A stretch of 64,000 nt of DNA. Origin: Amphibalanus amphitrite (lineage: Eukaryota > Arthropoda > Thecostraca > Balanomorpha > Balanidae). The notes below the pieces were generated by a model, which saw only the letters and a list, made by a program, of their open reading frames with translations, searched no databases and was not told where the DNA came from. A program made the translations under genes and the position numbers. Below are positions 43,568 through 56,100 of the stretch, in pieces; within the stretch, counting starts at the first letter, position 1, and each line of letters opens with the position of its first letter. Location of the stretch: NCBI RefSeq assembly GCF_019059575.1, contig NW_024882997.1, positions 88,823 through 152,822 on the forward strand, written 5' to 3'.

Positions 43568-46500
43568 CATCAGATACATCGCATTACAATCAGGCTGATA
43601 CAAACGTAAGTCTCCCTGCCCAGATAGGAAGGACTGTAGATTGTTAACCAGTCCAGTACCTATACCAAAGGTAGATAACACAGAATGCGCCCTGTATTAG
43701 CTAACCGGCATACATAGGTTATATTTGCTCAGACTCTTGAATATTTCAATATTGTTCTGAAACGCTTGAAATGTCTTAGAACGTCGTCACTTCTACAAAA
43801 GGAGTTGATAGCTATTTATTGGCACCGAATCCAGTAATCTACCGTTCGTTGTTTGGCCGGCAGCTGTACCATGCCATCCACTCGGACCTGGTGGGTGAGC
43901 TACTGCACCCGCCGAGAGGGCCCCCGACCCCCGACTCGGTGCGCAAGTTCCGCAGGGCCCACTACGCCGACCCCGGAGCCAAGACCTACCACTGGGGAGT
44001 GGCCGACGACCCCAACGACAAGCCCAACCAAGTTCACGGCACAAAGTTCGGCACCAAGTCTCTGGTATGTGCTCGAGTAGTCACACGCTCTTGATCCCAT
44101 TATAACGCCAGTGCTGTTTGTAATTCGCTCCGTCCAACGTTCGGTACATTGTTCTGAATCATACTGCAGAAACGTAGCACGTCGTAAATTCGAAAATGAT
44201 AGGTAATCCATTGATGATTCATGGGCATAAACGCACATTATATTCCACATTGCAATTATAGAAGATATGTTGAAAAAAAATCATCATCGACCATATGTAA
44301 TGAATGAAGGCGTAACATATACCTATGTTACGTCTTCAAGTACTTTTAACTTTATTCAGTGTCTGAGGCTCTCTTACTGCACAGCAGTTACAAAAGCCGA
44401 CATATTCCTGAACAAGAACCTGTTTCTCCTATATCTTGCCCTGGTGGCCCACCCTATGACCTATCCTGTGACCCTGTGGTCCTTCCTGTGACCTGTCCTG
44501 TGACCCTGTGATCCGTAATGTGACCTGTCCTGTGGCCTGTCCCGCCCGCGGTCAGGCCGGTGACGTGGTGAGCCCTCCGGTGGTGCCCTGTTCTGTTCCC
44601 TGTCCTGAGACCTGCCCTGTTCACAGTGTTCAGTGACCTGTCCTGTGGCCTGTCCCGCCCGCGGTCAGGCCGGTGACGTGGTGAACCCTCCGGCAGTGGC
44701 CCGTCCTGTGCCTCTGTGACCCGCCCTGCCGCCCCCGGTCAGGCCGGTGACGTGGTGAACCCTCCGGTGGTGGCCCGTCCTGTGCCTCTGTGACCCGCCC
44801 CGCCTCCTGTCAGGCCGGTGACGTGGTGAACCCTCCGGTGGTGGCCCGTCCCCACCGGCTGCTGGCGGCCGCGCGCCGTCTCACCTACGACTCGACACTG
44901 CGCCGGCCGGTGGGCTGCGCGCCGCTCCGCCAGCCGGCCGTGCCGCCCCACCTGGCCTGCGCCGGCGCCGCCACCTTCGGCCTGCCCACCAAGTATGGTG
45001 AGAACTCACCGAGCACACCTGGCTGGGAGCGGGGAGCCGGTGACGACAGGTGGGGAACTGTGGGGACTGTCGCCGCTGTGATATGGAAGTGATTGATACA
45101 CAGGGCTGTGAAGTGTGAGTCACTGGTGTGTGCTGTCGGACAGGCGACACGGTGGCCCAGTGTGTCAGTCCCTACCGAACGGCCCAGGAGTTCCAGGCCA
45201 ACTGGTGTAAGGGCACCGACCTGTACCGGCGCTCCCACCGGCACACCAACCCCGGCGAACAGACGCACCGCAGGTCAGTCCGTGGAGAGACACCGACTGA
45301 CACCGACCAATACTGACCGAAATAACCTACACCGACCGACAACTCCCTCCGACACTGACCGGCACCGACCGATACCGATACCGACCGATACCGATACCGA
45401 CCGACACCAACACCGACCGACACCGACCGATACCGACCGATACCGACACCGACCGACACCGACTGCTCCGTCCGGCAATGACCGGCACCGACCGACACCG
45501 GTCGACACCGACCGACATGACACTGACAGCGGATACATGTGGGGGACTATACCTGGGAGTGGCGGGACTGACGATACGGCTATTCACTAAGGTCAGAAGT
45601 CAGAGTCCCTTCACTGACTCTCCCGGGTACCCGGGTGGCCGGCAGTTACGGCCAGGGGTTCAACACCAAGGCCAAGTTCGGCGTACCCACCTACAACGAG
45701 GAGAACCACACGGGTCGCCGAGTGAAGGAGTGTGTCACCTGGCCGGGTCCGTCCAAACCGCTGAGCGCCGTCTGCAGCTGGCGGGCCGAGAGCTGGCGCG
45801 AGCTCCACCAGGACCGCGTCGGACAGCCGCTCGACAGGTAAGGCCGACCCGGTAGTCAGTGGCCCGTGTGAACCCGGCTTCAGCCGGCTCAGTCGGCTCA
45901 GTCGGCGCACGCACTAGGGGGACTACGGGAGCTGCAGGAGTGAATGCAGAAAAAAATTAGCCTGAGTCATGGTGGGTGCCTACTTTTTTTGTTGTAAATC
46001 CATATTTTTAGCCAAATTACGTATTTTTTCTGTTCGATGCTGCACCGTGACGACAGCATGCACTTTCCTCCCACACTATGGCAACTTAATGCTTTGGGAC
46101 TGGGACTTGAAATCACTTGACATTGTCACCGCTACGACAGTTTCGTTCTCAATGACACTTCTCAGTCAGTGAATTGATATCTTACCATCAGAAATGCTCC
46201 TGTGACTTGCCGCCATGCCTAATTGCACGTCGCACCTCGAAAACGAGTAAACTGTGCGGTACAGCATACTTTCAGGCGCACACCGCTGCTGCCATCTAGC
46301 GATAGAAATAGAACCAGCGCGCTGTGCGGTACAGCGTACTTCCAGGCGCACACCACTGCTGCCATCTAGCGATAGAAATAGAACCAGCGCGCTGTGCGGT
46401 ACAGCGTACTTCCAGGCGCACACCACTGCTGCCATCTAGCGATAGAAATAGAACCAGCGCGCTGTGCGGTACAGCATACTTCCAGGCGCACACCACTGCT

Positions 46501-49269
46501 GCCATCTAGCGATAGAAATAGAACCAGCGCGCTGTGCGGTACAGCATACTTCCAGGCGCACACCACTGCTGCCATCTACCGATAGAAATAGAACCAGCGC
46601 GTTGTGCGGTACAGCATACTTTCAGGCGCACATCGCTGCTGCCATCTAGCGATAGAAATAGAACCAGCTCGCTGTGCGGTACAGCATACTTCCAGGCGCA
46701 CACCACTGCTGCCATCTAGCGATAGAAATAGAACTGGTGCGGTACAGCATACTTTCAGGCGTACGCCACTGCTGTCATCTAGCGATAGGAATAGAACTAG
46801 TCCGGTACAGCATACTTTCAGGCGTACGCCACTGCTGTCATCTAGCGATAGGAATAGAACTAGTGCGGTGCAGCATACCTTCAGGCGCACACCACTGCTG
46901 CCATCTAGCGATAGGAATAGGATTAGTGCGGTGCAGCATACCTTCAGGCGCACGCCGGTATTGCCATCTAGCGATAGGAATAGAACTAACGCGGGTGGTT
47001 AGTGCGGTGCAGCATACCTTCAGGCGCGTGCTAGTACTGCCATCTAGCGATAAAAATGTGTACAACTAGGCAACACGGCGGCATACGATAACAATCGATG
47101 CAGTATTTATGCCTAGTCAGAACGTTGTTCACCCGGGAGCGTTCTCGCCAGGTACCAGTGCACACGTGACCTGCCGGCGACGTTCACCTACGGCGCGCCG
47201 ATGCGTCACGTGCTCTCGGGGGCGCTGGACATCGCCACGGCTCGGACGAGCTGCAGTCTGCCCGCCGAGGACCTGGCGCGGCTCGACCTGATCCTGGTCA
47301 CGCGCCGCAAGTTGCAGGCCGCCGGCTTCACCGGCTTCATCGCACTGCTGCAGACCATGAAGAAAATGGACAAGGTGGGGTAGGTGGGCGCGGCGGTACG
47401 GTTGAGGTCACCAACCGATTAAAACGTACTCCACTGAGGTTGTCACACCGTGTTCTGTATTACTGTGTAACGCATCGCACCGTGCTCCGTGCCCCTCTGT
47501 GGGCTGTATTCTTGCCGTGTTCCGTGCTCTGTCCGCCCCAGTGACTGTCGTCCCTGACCGTCCCTGCCCGCTCGGTGCGGCTGCCAGCTGGGCACCAAGC
47601 GTCTGCCGCTGGAGGCGGTGCTGGCCGCCTGCTGTCAGCAGTGCCTGCCGCTGGCCACTGCCGAGCTGCGCGCGCTGGTCGAGCGGCTAAACCTGGCCGA
47701 GGGACCGCGCCGGCTGGTCATCTACTCACTGTTGGTGGCCACACTCAACTGGAAGGACCGGCTCACGCTCGGACACCTCGACCGTGAGTGGCCAGTGAGG
47801 GGACGGGGAGGGAGAGGAGCTCAGGCAGGAACTGGCTCGGTGAACGGCCCTGTGCACCCTCTCTGTGACCGGCCGGCGGCCCCACCTCCGGCAGTGTTGC
47901 GGAAGGAGCCGCGGCCGGTGGCCGAGTGTCGCACCAGCACCAGCTGCCAGCTGCCGCCGCCGCCCCCCGACTGGACCGTGGAGCGGAGGCGCAGCTCCGG
48001 ACCCGGCGAGCCGCCGGAGAACGCCGCCGGCCCGAGACGCGACAGGGTCGTCGACGTGGTCACCCCGTCACCGTTCATCGAGGCCGGCCTGCGCGAGACG
48101 GAGCTCACCATGGTTAGAAGCGGGGGCGGTGAGAAGGGACTAGCCATGGTGAGAGGAGCTGACTGGTGGGAGTGGCTGAATGGTGGGAGGGTCTGACTGA
48201 TGAGAGGGGCTGACTGGTGAGGACTGACTGGTGGCGTTGGTCGGGGTGACTGCGGCGAGAGGGAGGCTGACTGATGAGTGCAGGGTAGTGATAACGTGTG
48301 TAGTAAAACTGATGATGAAGGACCGAAGGCATAGTTCTTATCAGCGGCGAGAGGGTCTACATTTTATCATAGTTCGCGCTGCCCCGGTGGCCCGTTTCCT
48401 GTGTACTGGCCCCCTGGCCTGCCTCCGACTGCTAGCTCGTCTAGACTACCAGGCCGGGCTGCGATGTATGACTCGTCACTCCCCCTCTGCCCGTATTGCA
48501 GCCGCGCAGCGAGGCGTTCCTGATGGAGCTGCTGTGCGGCATGGGCGTCTGCGACTACCGCCAGTTCCAGGCGCTCTACGCCGCCGCGCGCCGGGCCCAC
48601 CCGCCCGACCCCAGCGTACTGGACGTCCTGGACGAGGCCAACCGCAGCTGCTGCCCCGCGCCGGCCGGGCCGGCCCAGCAGCGGCCTGCCAAGCCGGCCC
48701 AGCAGCGGCCTGCCAAGCCGGCCCAGCAGCGGCCCGCCGAGCCGGCGCCTGACGGACGTCTGTGCGCCGCCGGCCTGGAGGAGGTCAGGGCAGTGGCCGA
48801 GAGCAGGCCCTGCCGCGGCACCGACCAGCTGGCCACTGTGCCGCCATCTCTGGACGGCGAGAGGAAGCTGCGGTTCGCCGAGTCGGCGCTGGAGACAGAC
48901 GGCAAACGGCTGCCGCGGACCGACCCCGGCTGCGGCGCCGACTTCCTAAGGCCGACGCCCCCGGACGACCGCCTGCCGTGTCCCACCCCACCGGCCGCCA
49001 ACGGCGGCGACCAGCAGTGTGACCTTCAGACGCAGCCGGCGCAGAGTCAGCCGTGCGCCCACCGGCCCCCGAGCCAGCAGCCGCAGAGCCAGCCGTGCGG
49101 CCAGCATACCGCGCCCATCCAGCAGCAGCCGCAGAGCCAGCCGTGTGGCCACCATGCCGCGCCCATCCAGCAGCAGCCGCAGAGCCAGCCGTGCGGCCAG
49201 CATACCGCGCCCAGCCAGCAGCAGCCGCAGAGCCAGCCGTGCGGCCACCGGCTCGCGAGCCGCCAGTAA
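43564..49269 (+). CDS. EFHB: EFHB (CFAP21-like) axonemal protein, 9 exons
   Basis: EFHB is known as a microtubule inner protein of ciliary doublets. Exons: 43564-43605, 43864-44064, 44814-44997, 45144-45273, 45646-45837, 47152-47374, 47588-47783, 47895-48112, 48502-49269; phases match and give 717 residues. Family-like features, from memory of the family, are GLPTKYGDTVAQC, a LYRRSHRHTNPGEQTHRR stretch, KFGVPTYNEEN, the paired EF-hand region ending LVATLNWKDR (~residues 300-385) and the C-terminal block PRSEAFLMELLCGMGV (~462). The EF-hand loops have lost most acidic ligands (LNLAEGPRR), so calcium binding is unlikely. After about residue 510 there is a low-complexity tail with AQQRPAKP repeats and four QPQSQPCG-type repeats. 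The first 14-codon exon (ACCATGA context, GTAAGT donor) is tentative; the N-terminus may be longer. Confidence 0.78.
44530..44813 (+). repeat. Tandem copies of EFHB exon 3 acceptor and exon head
   Basis: Three units of about 70-110 bp carry GTCAG followed by GCCGGTGACGTGGTGAACCC and TCCGGTGGTGGCCCGTCC, the start of the exon at 44814. They begin at about 44551, 44665 and 44738. One copy has GTGAGCCC instead of GTGAACCC. All keep the AG before GCCGG. The flanking text is CCTGTGACC-type tandem repeat. Confidence 0.9.
45285..45530. repeat. ACCGACCGATACC minisatellite
   Basis: A degenerate array of CCGACCGACACCGA and CCGATACCGA units in the EFHB intron just after the 45273 donor. The long open frames here on both strands are repeat artefacts. 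Confidence 0.9.
46252..47055. repeat. 12-copy ~70-bp minisatellite with CTCF-like core
   Basis: Units contain GTGCGGTACAGCATACTTCC, AGGCGCACACCACTGCTGCC and ATCTAGCGATAGAAATAGAA. I count twelve copies, the later ones shorter and more diverged. On the minus strand each holds CTAGATGGCAGCAG, resembling the conserved half of the CTCF motif. It lies in the EFHB intron between 45837 and 47152. Confidence 0.9.
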
Positions 49270-50175
49270 CCAGCCGAGCTTGTACTCCTGATGGGATATA
49301 TTTACAATGGAAGGCCACAGTCAGGTCACCGAGTGCCTGCTCTCTCTCTCGCTCTCACAGATCAGCTCATAGTTCAATAGTCTACAAACGGGGTGTCACA
49401 GAATGGTCAAACAGCGCCACTCGGTTGGCCGGTGGCCAGCACAGCGGCGGCGCGGCCCGGGCAGCGCGCGCCCACCTAAAACGGCTGTGTAACGCTACTA
49501 TTCCACGGTCAGTAACAAGTCTATATCAAACACAGATTCTCAGTCGGCCGGCCGGCCGGCGCCCTGTCAGCGGGCGGCCCGGCCGGCCACCCTCGGCGGC
49601 AGCAGCAGCAACAACGGCGGCGGCGCGCGCGCTCGTACAAAATCCTCCAACGACAACAGGGTGAATAAAATTTTCAGCTGATATAACAGGCGTGCCTGGG
49701 GCGGGCGGGCGGGCGGCCGGGTGGGACGAGTATTCAGTGGTGTATGGATGGAGCCGGCGTTCGGCCGGCGCCGCTCCGACCGTCGTCTCCTCCTCATCTC
49801 GGCCCGCCGCCATCACAGTTAGTGGCCACAGCGACACACGCGCACATACTCGCACTCACAGTCCAGCGTATAAATGCGGCCGGCGGGGCCGCGTTGGCAC
49901 GAGCTCGGCCCTCGGCCGCCCCTCAGATAGTTCCTCCAGTCTGTCGCGCTCAATTAGGTACAACAGTGTGTGTGTATCACATTCGCACTAAAAACATTGC
50001 TCGTCGCCCGAGCTGCCGGGCGATCTGGGCGGCGCGCGGGCCACGAACCCGTAGTGGGCGGGGGCGGCCGCCGGCGCGGGCGGCGCGCTAAGGCACGGCG
50101 GCGGCGCAGCACGGCGCGGCGCGCGCACTCTCGCCGCCATGGCACAGTCTGGGGGCGCGTCCGGGCGCCGTCCGA
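49270..50175. other. Convergent 3' region between EFHB and the phosphatase
   Basis: AATAAA at 49664-49669 is a good plus-strand poly(A) signal about 395 bp after the EFHB stop. 49530-50170 is very GC-rich with CGGCCGG runs. GTATAAATG at about 49870 resembles a TATA box on the plus strand but no downstream gene supports it. No poly(A) signal for the minus-strand phosphatase is evident. Confidence 0.5.
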
Positions 50176-53100
50176 CTAGGAGGGCTGCAGGCCGGGCCCT
50201 GGCCCGGGTCCCGGCCCCGGCCCCGGACCGGGTCCCGGGCCCGGGCCGGGGCTGCCCAGTGACGGCGACGGCGAGTGCTCTCTGCCCAGCACCGAGTACA
50301 CGTCGTCGGCGCGGCTGAGCGCCTCCAGCAGCGGCAGCCGGTCCAGCAGCTCCGTGTCGCTCATGTCGTCAAACCACGACTTGCAGGCCACCTGTGGGTA
50401 CCAGCGGGTCGGGTCAGGGTCACCACCTGCGGCCAGCGCCACCGCACAGCCAGCGCCACCGCACAGCCGGCGCCCGGGTCACCACCACCAGCGGCCAGCG
50501 CACGGCGCACGGCTCGGCGGCGGGCAGCCCACGGTAGGCCGGGCGGCGAAAAAAAAAACAACACACAGACACGCACACGACGAAAACACACAACAGGGGG
50601 ACACCGGAAATCTGATCAAATTGAGGTTACATTGTTTTATAGTGAAATACAAGACCCATAGAGATCTTATAACCAAAATCGCGTAAATATTGTGCGATGC
50701 ATAAAACCTAAAATTGTTCTCGTATGTCATAATTACAATGAATAAAAATATTTCAAGTCTCCCCAAATGCCATTTAGGCGCCGTGGGATAATAAGGAGCT
50801 CTCACCATTGACTCGTCTCTGTCTGAGACGAGGGCAGGAAGACATTGCGGCGGGCCGGCAGGCAGGCAGCCACGCCGGACGGCCGGGATGGAGGACGCAG
50901 GATGCGGGACCGGGCCCACACGCAGGCTCCGTGGGCGGGTCCCGGGACACTCCGTGGGCGGGCCTGTGTCTGACACTCTGTATCCAGGACCGGCGACACA
51001 GGCTCCGGGAGCGACGGAGCTCGAGAGCCGCCAGCAGCTCCCCAGCGTCCCGGGCGCGCGGGTAGGGATTCCACGCCTAGGGCGAGGAATCGGGATCACA
51101 CCTATCGCAGGAAAAGGAAAGGAGACAGCGAGTTAGGTGCAGGATTCCGATGTTTAAATGTGAGACGAGGAGAGAGCTACCAGAGGTAATGTTAGATTTA
51201 AATACGTACTAAACCCGCAAGCAGAATCGTTCACAGGAAACACCAGGACAAACCTACAGAAAAACAATGAAAAATGCGTTCATTTAGCGCGGATCGCTAA
51301 GTCAGCGGCCCGCCTGGCCGCAGTGATCGGCCCGGCGCCACTGCCCGCCACGTACCGCGTTGTCCGGGTGGAAGATGTAGGAGGCCGGCGAGTTGTCCAC
51401 AATGGCCACCCGGTGCAGGTCGCGGCCCAGGCGCTCCAGGTCCTTGACGTAGTTGCCGCGGTAGAAGACGCACGACTCGCGGAACAGCCGTGCCCGGAAC
51501 ACGCCCCACTTGTCGAGCAGGTCGGCCACCGGATCCGCGTACTAAAACATAGAGAGGTCAGGTCAGGTCAGGTCAACACGCCCCACTTGTCGAGCAGGTC
51601 GGCCACCGGGTCAGCGTACTAAAAAACAGAGAGGTAGGTCAGGTCAGGTCAACACGCCCCACTTGTCGAGCAGGTCGGCCACCGGGTCCGCGTACTAAAA
51701 CACAGGTCAGGTCAGGTCAACACGCCCCACTTGTCGAGCAGGTCGGCCACCGGGTCCGCGTACTATACACACACACAGGTCAGGTCAGGTCAGGTCAACA
51801 CGCCCCACTTATCGAGCAGGTCGGCCACCGGGTCCGCGTACTAAAACACAGGTCAGGTCAGGTCAGGTCAGGTCAACACGCCCCACTTGTCGAGCAGGTC
51901 GGCCACCGGGTCCGCGTACTGTACACACGCAGGTCAGGTCAGGTCAGGTCGGGTCAAAACGCCCCACTTGTCGAGTAGGTCGTCCACCGGGTCCGCGTAA
52001 TACACAGAGAGGTCAGGTCAACACGCCCCACTTGTCCAACAGGTCGGCCACCGGGTCCGCGTACTGCACACACACACAGGTCAGGTCAGGTCAGGTCAGG
52101 TCGGGTCAAAACGCCCCACTTGTCGAGCAGGTCGGCCACCGGGTCCGCGTACTGTACACACACACAGGTCAGGTCAGGTCAACACGCCCCACTTGTCGAG
52201 CAGGTCGGCCACCGGGTCCGCGTACTGTACACACACACAGGTCAGGTCAGGTCAACACGCCCCACTTGTCGAGCAGGTCGGCCACCGGGTCCGCGTACTA
52301 AAACACAGGTCAGGTCAGGTCAGGTCGGGTCAAAACGCCCCACTTGTCGAGCAGGTCGGCCACCGGGTCCGCGTACTGTTCACACACACAGGTCAGGTCA
52401 GGTCAGGACACGTCCATTCCCGCGTGATCGGCAGTAGGCTATTGTATCAGCACACTTCGCAGAGCTCAAGCTACTTGCCAGGTTACGATGTGCCAAATAA
52501 AATGCACTAGCTTAACGTCATTCATTACGAGAATGGCGCATTCACAACGCAGCTGCTCAGAGAAAGGCACGAGAAAAGGACTACCGACCCACAACATTAC
52601 AACATCACAACATGTACAGCACTATACCATAAAGCTTTCCTGACTTACGTTAAGGTGAATAAGCGAGGACCTAAATACCACCATGTTCAGGAACTACTGA
52701 GCACATCTTGTTGAGCACTCGGCAGTGATAAATGTTATCACCAGCCGGGATAAATATTATCCCAAACATGTCAGAGGGACCAGCCTGGTTCATCATGCTC
52801 GAGTTCGGCCCAGAGACAGACCGTTGCATCAGAACCCTCGACGGAACGCCGCCGAAACTTTGACCCATCGCCGCGCCTGCTGCCAAGGCTCAACAGGGGC
52901 CGGCGGTCGGCCCGGCCGGCACTGCTGGGCAGAGGCGGGTCCCTGGCGACCACCGAGCTCCCTCACCCACGGCGGGTGCACCTTCCCCCCCCCCCCCCAC
53001 CAGCCGCGGGCGGGCTCGCACCGACCGACCTTGGCCAGACTGGCGGTGAAGAGGACACACTCGAACATCTGTCCGATCTTCTGCAGGAAGTCGTCGACGT

Positions 53101-56100
53101 GCGGCCGCTTCAGCACGTACACCTGGTGCACGGTGCCGTCTATCTCCACCGGCACGATAAAGTCGGCGTTGTTGATCGGCTGCCGGTGGGAACACAGCAG
53201 ACGTCAGGGGGCTGGCTGGAGTCAGAGGTCACCTTACCCGAGCAGTGATTATATTATCATTGGTCGCCAGTGGGGCATCAAAGAGGACGGCAAAAGCTGC
53301 AGTCAAAATCTCAAGTGTCTGACAGTGGACTGACAAAAACAACCATCTAAGCTGACGAGCGTAACTATCCAGTTAAAGCCAGTCAGTAACGCACACGGCA
53401 AACCAGTCGGTAACGCACACGGCACGCATATCGCAGACACATCACGCATAATACGGCCAGGGCAGGAGAAATGTTAACAGCGAACCAGGGACCACTACCA
53501 CATCGCACTTCACCCGCCGCCGGCGCCCCGGCATCCTCCCACGGGTCCCGGCGGGCGGCCGGGCGGTGGTGCATTATTTACACACGGCCGTACCCGGCGC
53601 CCGGCCGGCCCGTGCCACCCTGCTGCAGTATCGGTGCGCATACCGCCCCGGGAGCCGGGCGGCGGGCCAAGTCGGGCGGGCGGCCGGCAGCATCACCCAC
53701 AGCCGGGCCCAGCGGCGGTCACCGGCTGACGGCAGTAGCATCCCGGCCGGCTGGAGCTGCCGGCGGCACCGCTGCCGGCCCACCGGTCACGTACAGCCGG
53801 TCGGGGGACAGACAGCCGGCCGACCAGCGGACACACTAACCCGGGAGACAGACAGCCGGCCGGCCAGCGGACACACTAACCCGGGAGACGCACAGTGAAC
53901 CGGGAGAGAGATAACCGGCCGGGAGACAGAAAACCGGCCGACGAGCGGACACACTAGCCCGGGAGACGCACAGCGGGCCGGGAGACGCACAGTGGACCGA
54001 CGAGTGGACACACTAACCCGGGAGACGCACAGCCGGCCGGGCGAGAGATAACCGGCCGACGAGCGGACATATGTACTCGAACCCGGCCGCCGATCGCGAG
54101 TGACGTACGGTACAAATATCGCTGACCGGCGGACAAACACCATCAACTTGTCACCCACTCGACAACGTTCGTGTAACAGCGTATGTCACACAGTTACCAC
54201 ACTTCACAAATACCTTCAGCTCTCGAGTGTCCGCCGCACCCACCCACCCGCAATCGGTCAAACGGCACGCTTTTCGACAGATACACCGGGGAATGGACGC
54301 TGGGAATAGGCCTGTGAACAACACATTAGCTTGGCTACAGGGCCTGAGAGTGCAGCGAAGGGGACGGGACCAGTATAACGCGGCCCGGCCGGCCGGTCCA
54401 GCCGCACCCACCTTGAAGGAGCTGTGCACCAGCGTCTCGTCCAGGTCGACCACCAGGCAGACGCGGCCCATGTCGTGGTGTGTGACCGGCGGCAGCAGCA
54501 CGCCGGGCGCCGGGTGGCCGGCCGGCACCGGCACGTGGCCATTCTCCTCGGGCGCCGGGGTCGGCGACGGTGAGCGGGAGCCGTCGCGGCGTCCCAGGCA
54601 GCAGAGCAGCGAGCGGAGCAGGCTGCGCGGCTTACTCACCCGGGCGTCCGGCACCTGGCCTGCGGGCCGACAGGGGGGGGGGGAGCCGTCAGAGGGGGCG
54701 GTCAGAGGGGAGCCGTCAGTAGGTCAGATGGGAGCCGTCAGTAGGTCAGAGGTCAGAGGGGAGCCGTCAGTAGGTCAGAGGGGAGCCGTCAGTAGGTCAG
54801 ATGTCAGAGGGGAGCCGTCAGTAGGTCAGAGGTCAGAGGGGAGCCGTCAGTAGGTCAGAGGTCAGAGGGGAGCCGTCAGTAGGTCAGAGGTCAGAGGGGA
54901 GCCGTCAGAGGGGGCGGTCAGAGGGGAGCCGTCAGTAGGTCAGATGGGAGCCGTCAGTAGGTCAGAGGTCAGAGGGGAGCCGTCAGTAGGTCAGAGGGGA
55001 GCCGTCAGTAGGTCAGAGGTCAGAGGGGAGCCGTCAGTAGGTCAGAGGTCAGAGGGGAGCCGTCAGTAGGTCAGAGGTCAGAGGGGAGCCGTCAGAGGGG
55101 GCGGTCAGAGGGGAGCCGTCAGTAGGTCAGATGGGAGCCGTCAGTAGGTCAGAGGTCAGAGGGGAGCCGTCAGTAGGTCAGAGGGGAGCCGTCAGTAGGT
55201 CAGAGGGGAGCCGTCAGTAGGTCAGAGGTCAGAGGTCAGAGGGGAGCCGTCAGTAGGTCAGAGGTCAGAGGTCAGAGGGGAGCCGTCAGTAGGTCAGAGG
55301 TCAGAGGGGAGCCGTCAGTAGGTCAGAGGGGAGCCGTCAGTAGGTCAGAGGGGAGCCGTCAGTAGGTCAGAGGTCAGAGGGGAGCCGTCAGTAGGTCAGA
55401 GGTCAGAGGGGAGCCGTCAGTAGGTCAGAGGGGAGCCGTCAGTAGGTCAGAGGTCAGAGGGAGCCGTCAGTTGGGGGAGAGGTCAGAGGGGAGCCGTCAG
55501 TGGGGGCGCCAGGGGGGGGGGCGGGCGGTCAAAGGGGAGCCGTCCGTAGGTCGGAGGTCAGAGGGGGGCCGTCAGAGGGCGCCTGTCAGATGGGGGCGGG
55601 GCGGTCAGTGGGCGCCCGTCAGAGGGCACGGTGCAAGGGGCGAGGCTGCGGAGTCACGGTCAGACACATGGTAGACTGAGACAGCAACGAGCTGTGACTG
55701 AATGTGCATTGTGCAGAGGGAGGACTGGCACAGTCCTCTCAGATCTACTGCAGTCCTTTTTGCCCTGAGACGCCAACTGATCTAATACGCGCGGTGGAAA
55801 GGTTAGGAGAACTCCACCCAGTGGAGGGGAGGCGGGAGGGGCGAATGCCCGCCCCCCCCCCCCCCTAAGATCTTGGCCCCTATGGAAGCCAAAAAGACGA
55901 AATTTGTAGGGCGGGTGGGAGTGGTGGAGAACTCTATGCTGTGTTAATTTCATAAAACTAGGTCAATATCTTCAAGGTCCAATGAGGTCAAACGGGGTCA
56001 GATTTACCAGATGAGGGTCAATTTTGTGTTTACACGCCCATATATCAAACAGTTACCTGCTGATTATCTTATTTCTTTCACTAAACGACGGTACATACAT

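Noticed and set aside
45093..45590. Long TDRHRP / RYRSVSV frames
   Set aside because: They come from the ACCGACCGATACC minisatellite within an EFHB intron.
46166..47069. CRISPR-like regular array and overlapping repeat ORFs
   Set aside because: Units are contiguous with no unique spacers, the context is eukaryotic, and the frames follow the 70-bp period on both strands.
48576..49318. Minus-strand ORFs opposite EFHB exon 9
   Set aside because: Antisense shadows of the Gln/Pro-rich coding exon.
49692..50091. GC-rich ORFs and a TATA-like box near 49870
   Set aside because: Lies between convergent gene ends; no downstream coding exon or initiator at the right spacing supports a promoter.
53471..54158. 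Overlapping GC-rich frames in phosphatase intron 2
   Set aside because: Translations of the CCGGCCGG-type minisatellite, with no family features.
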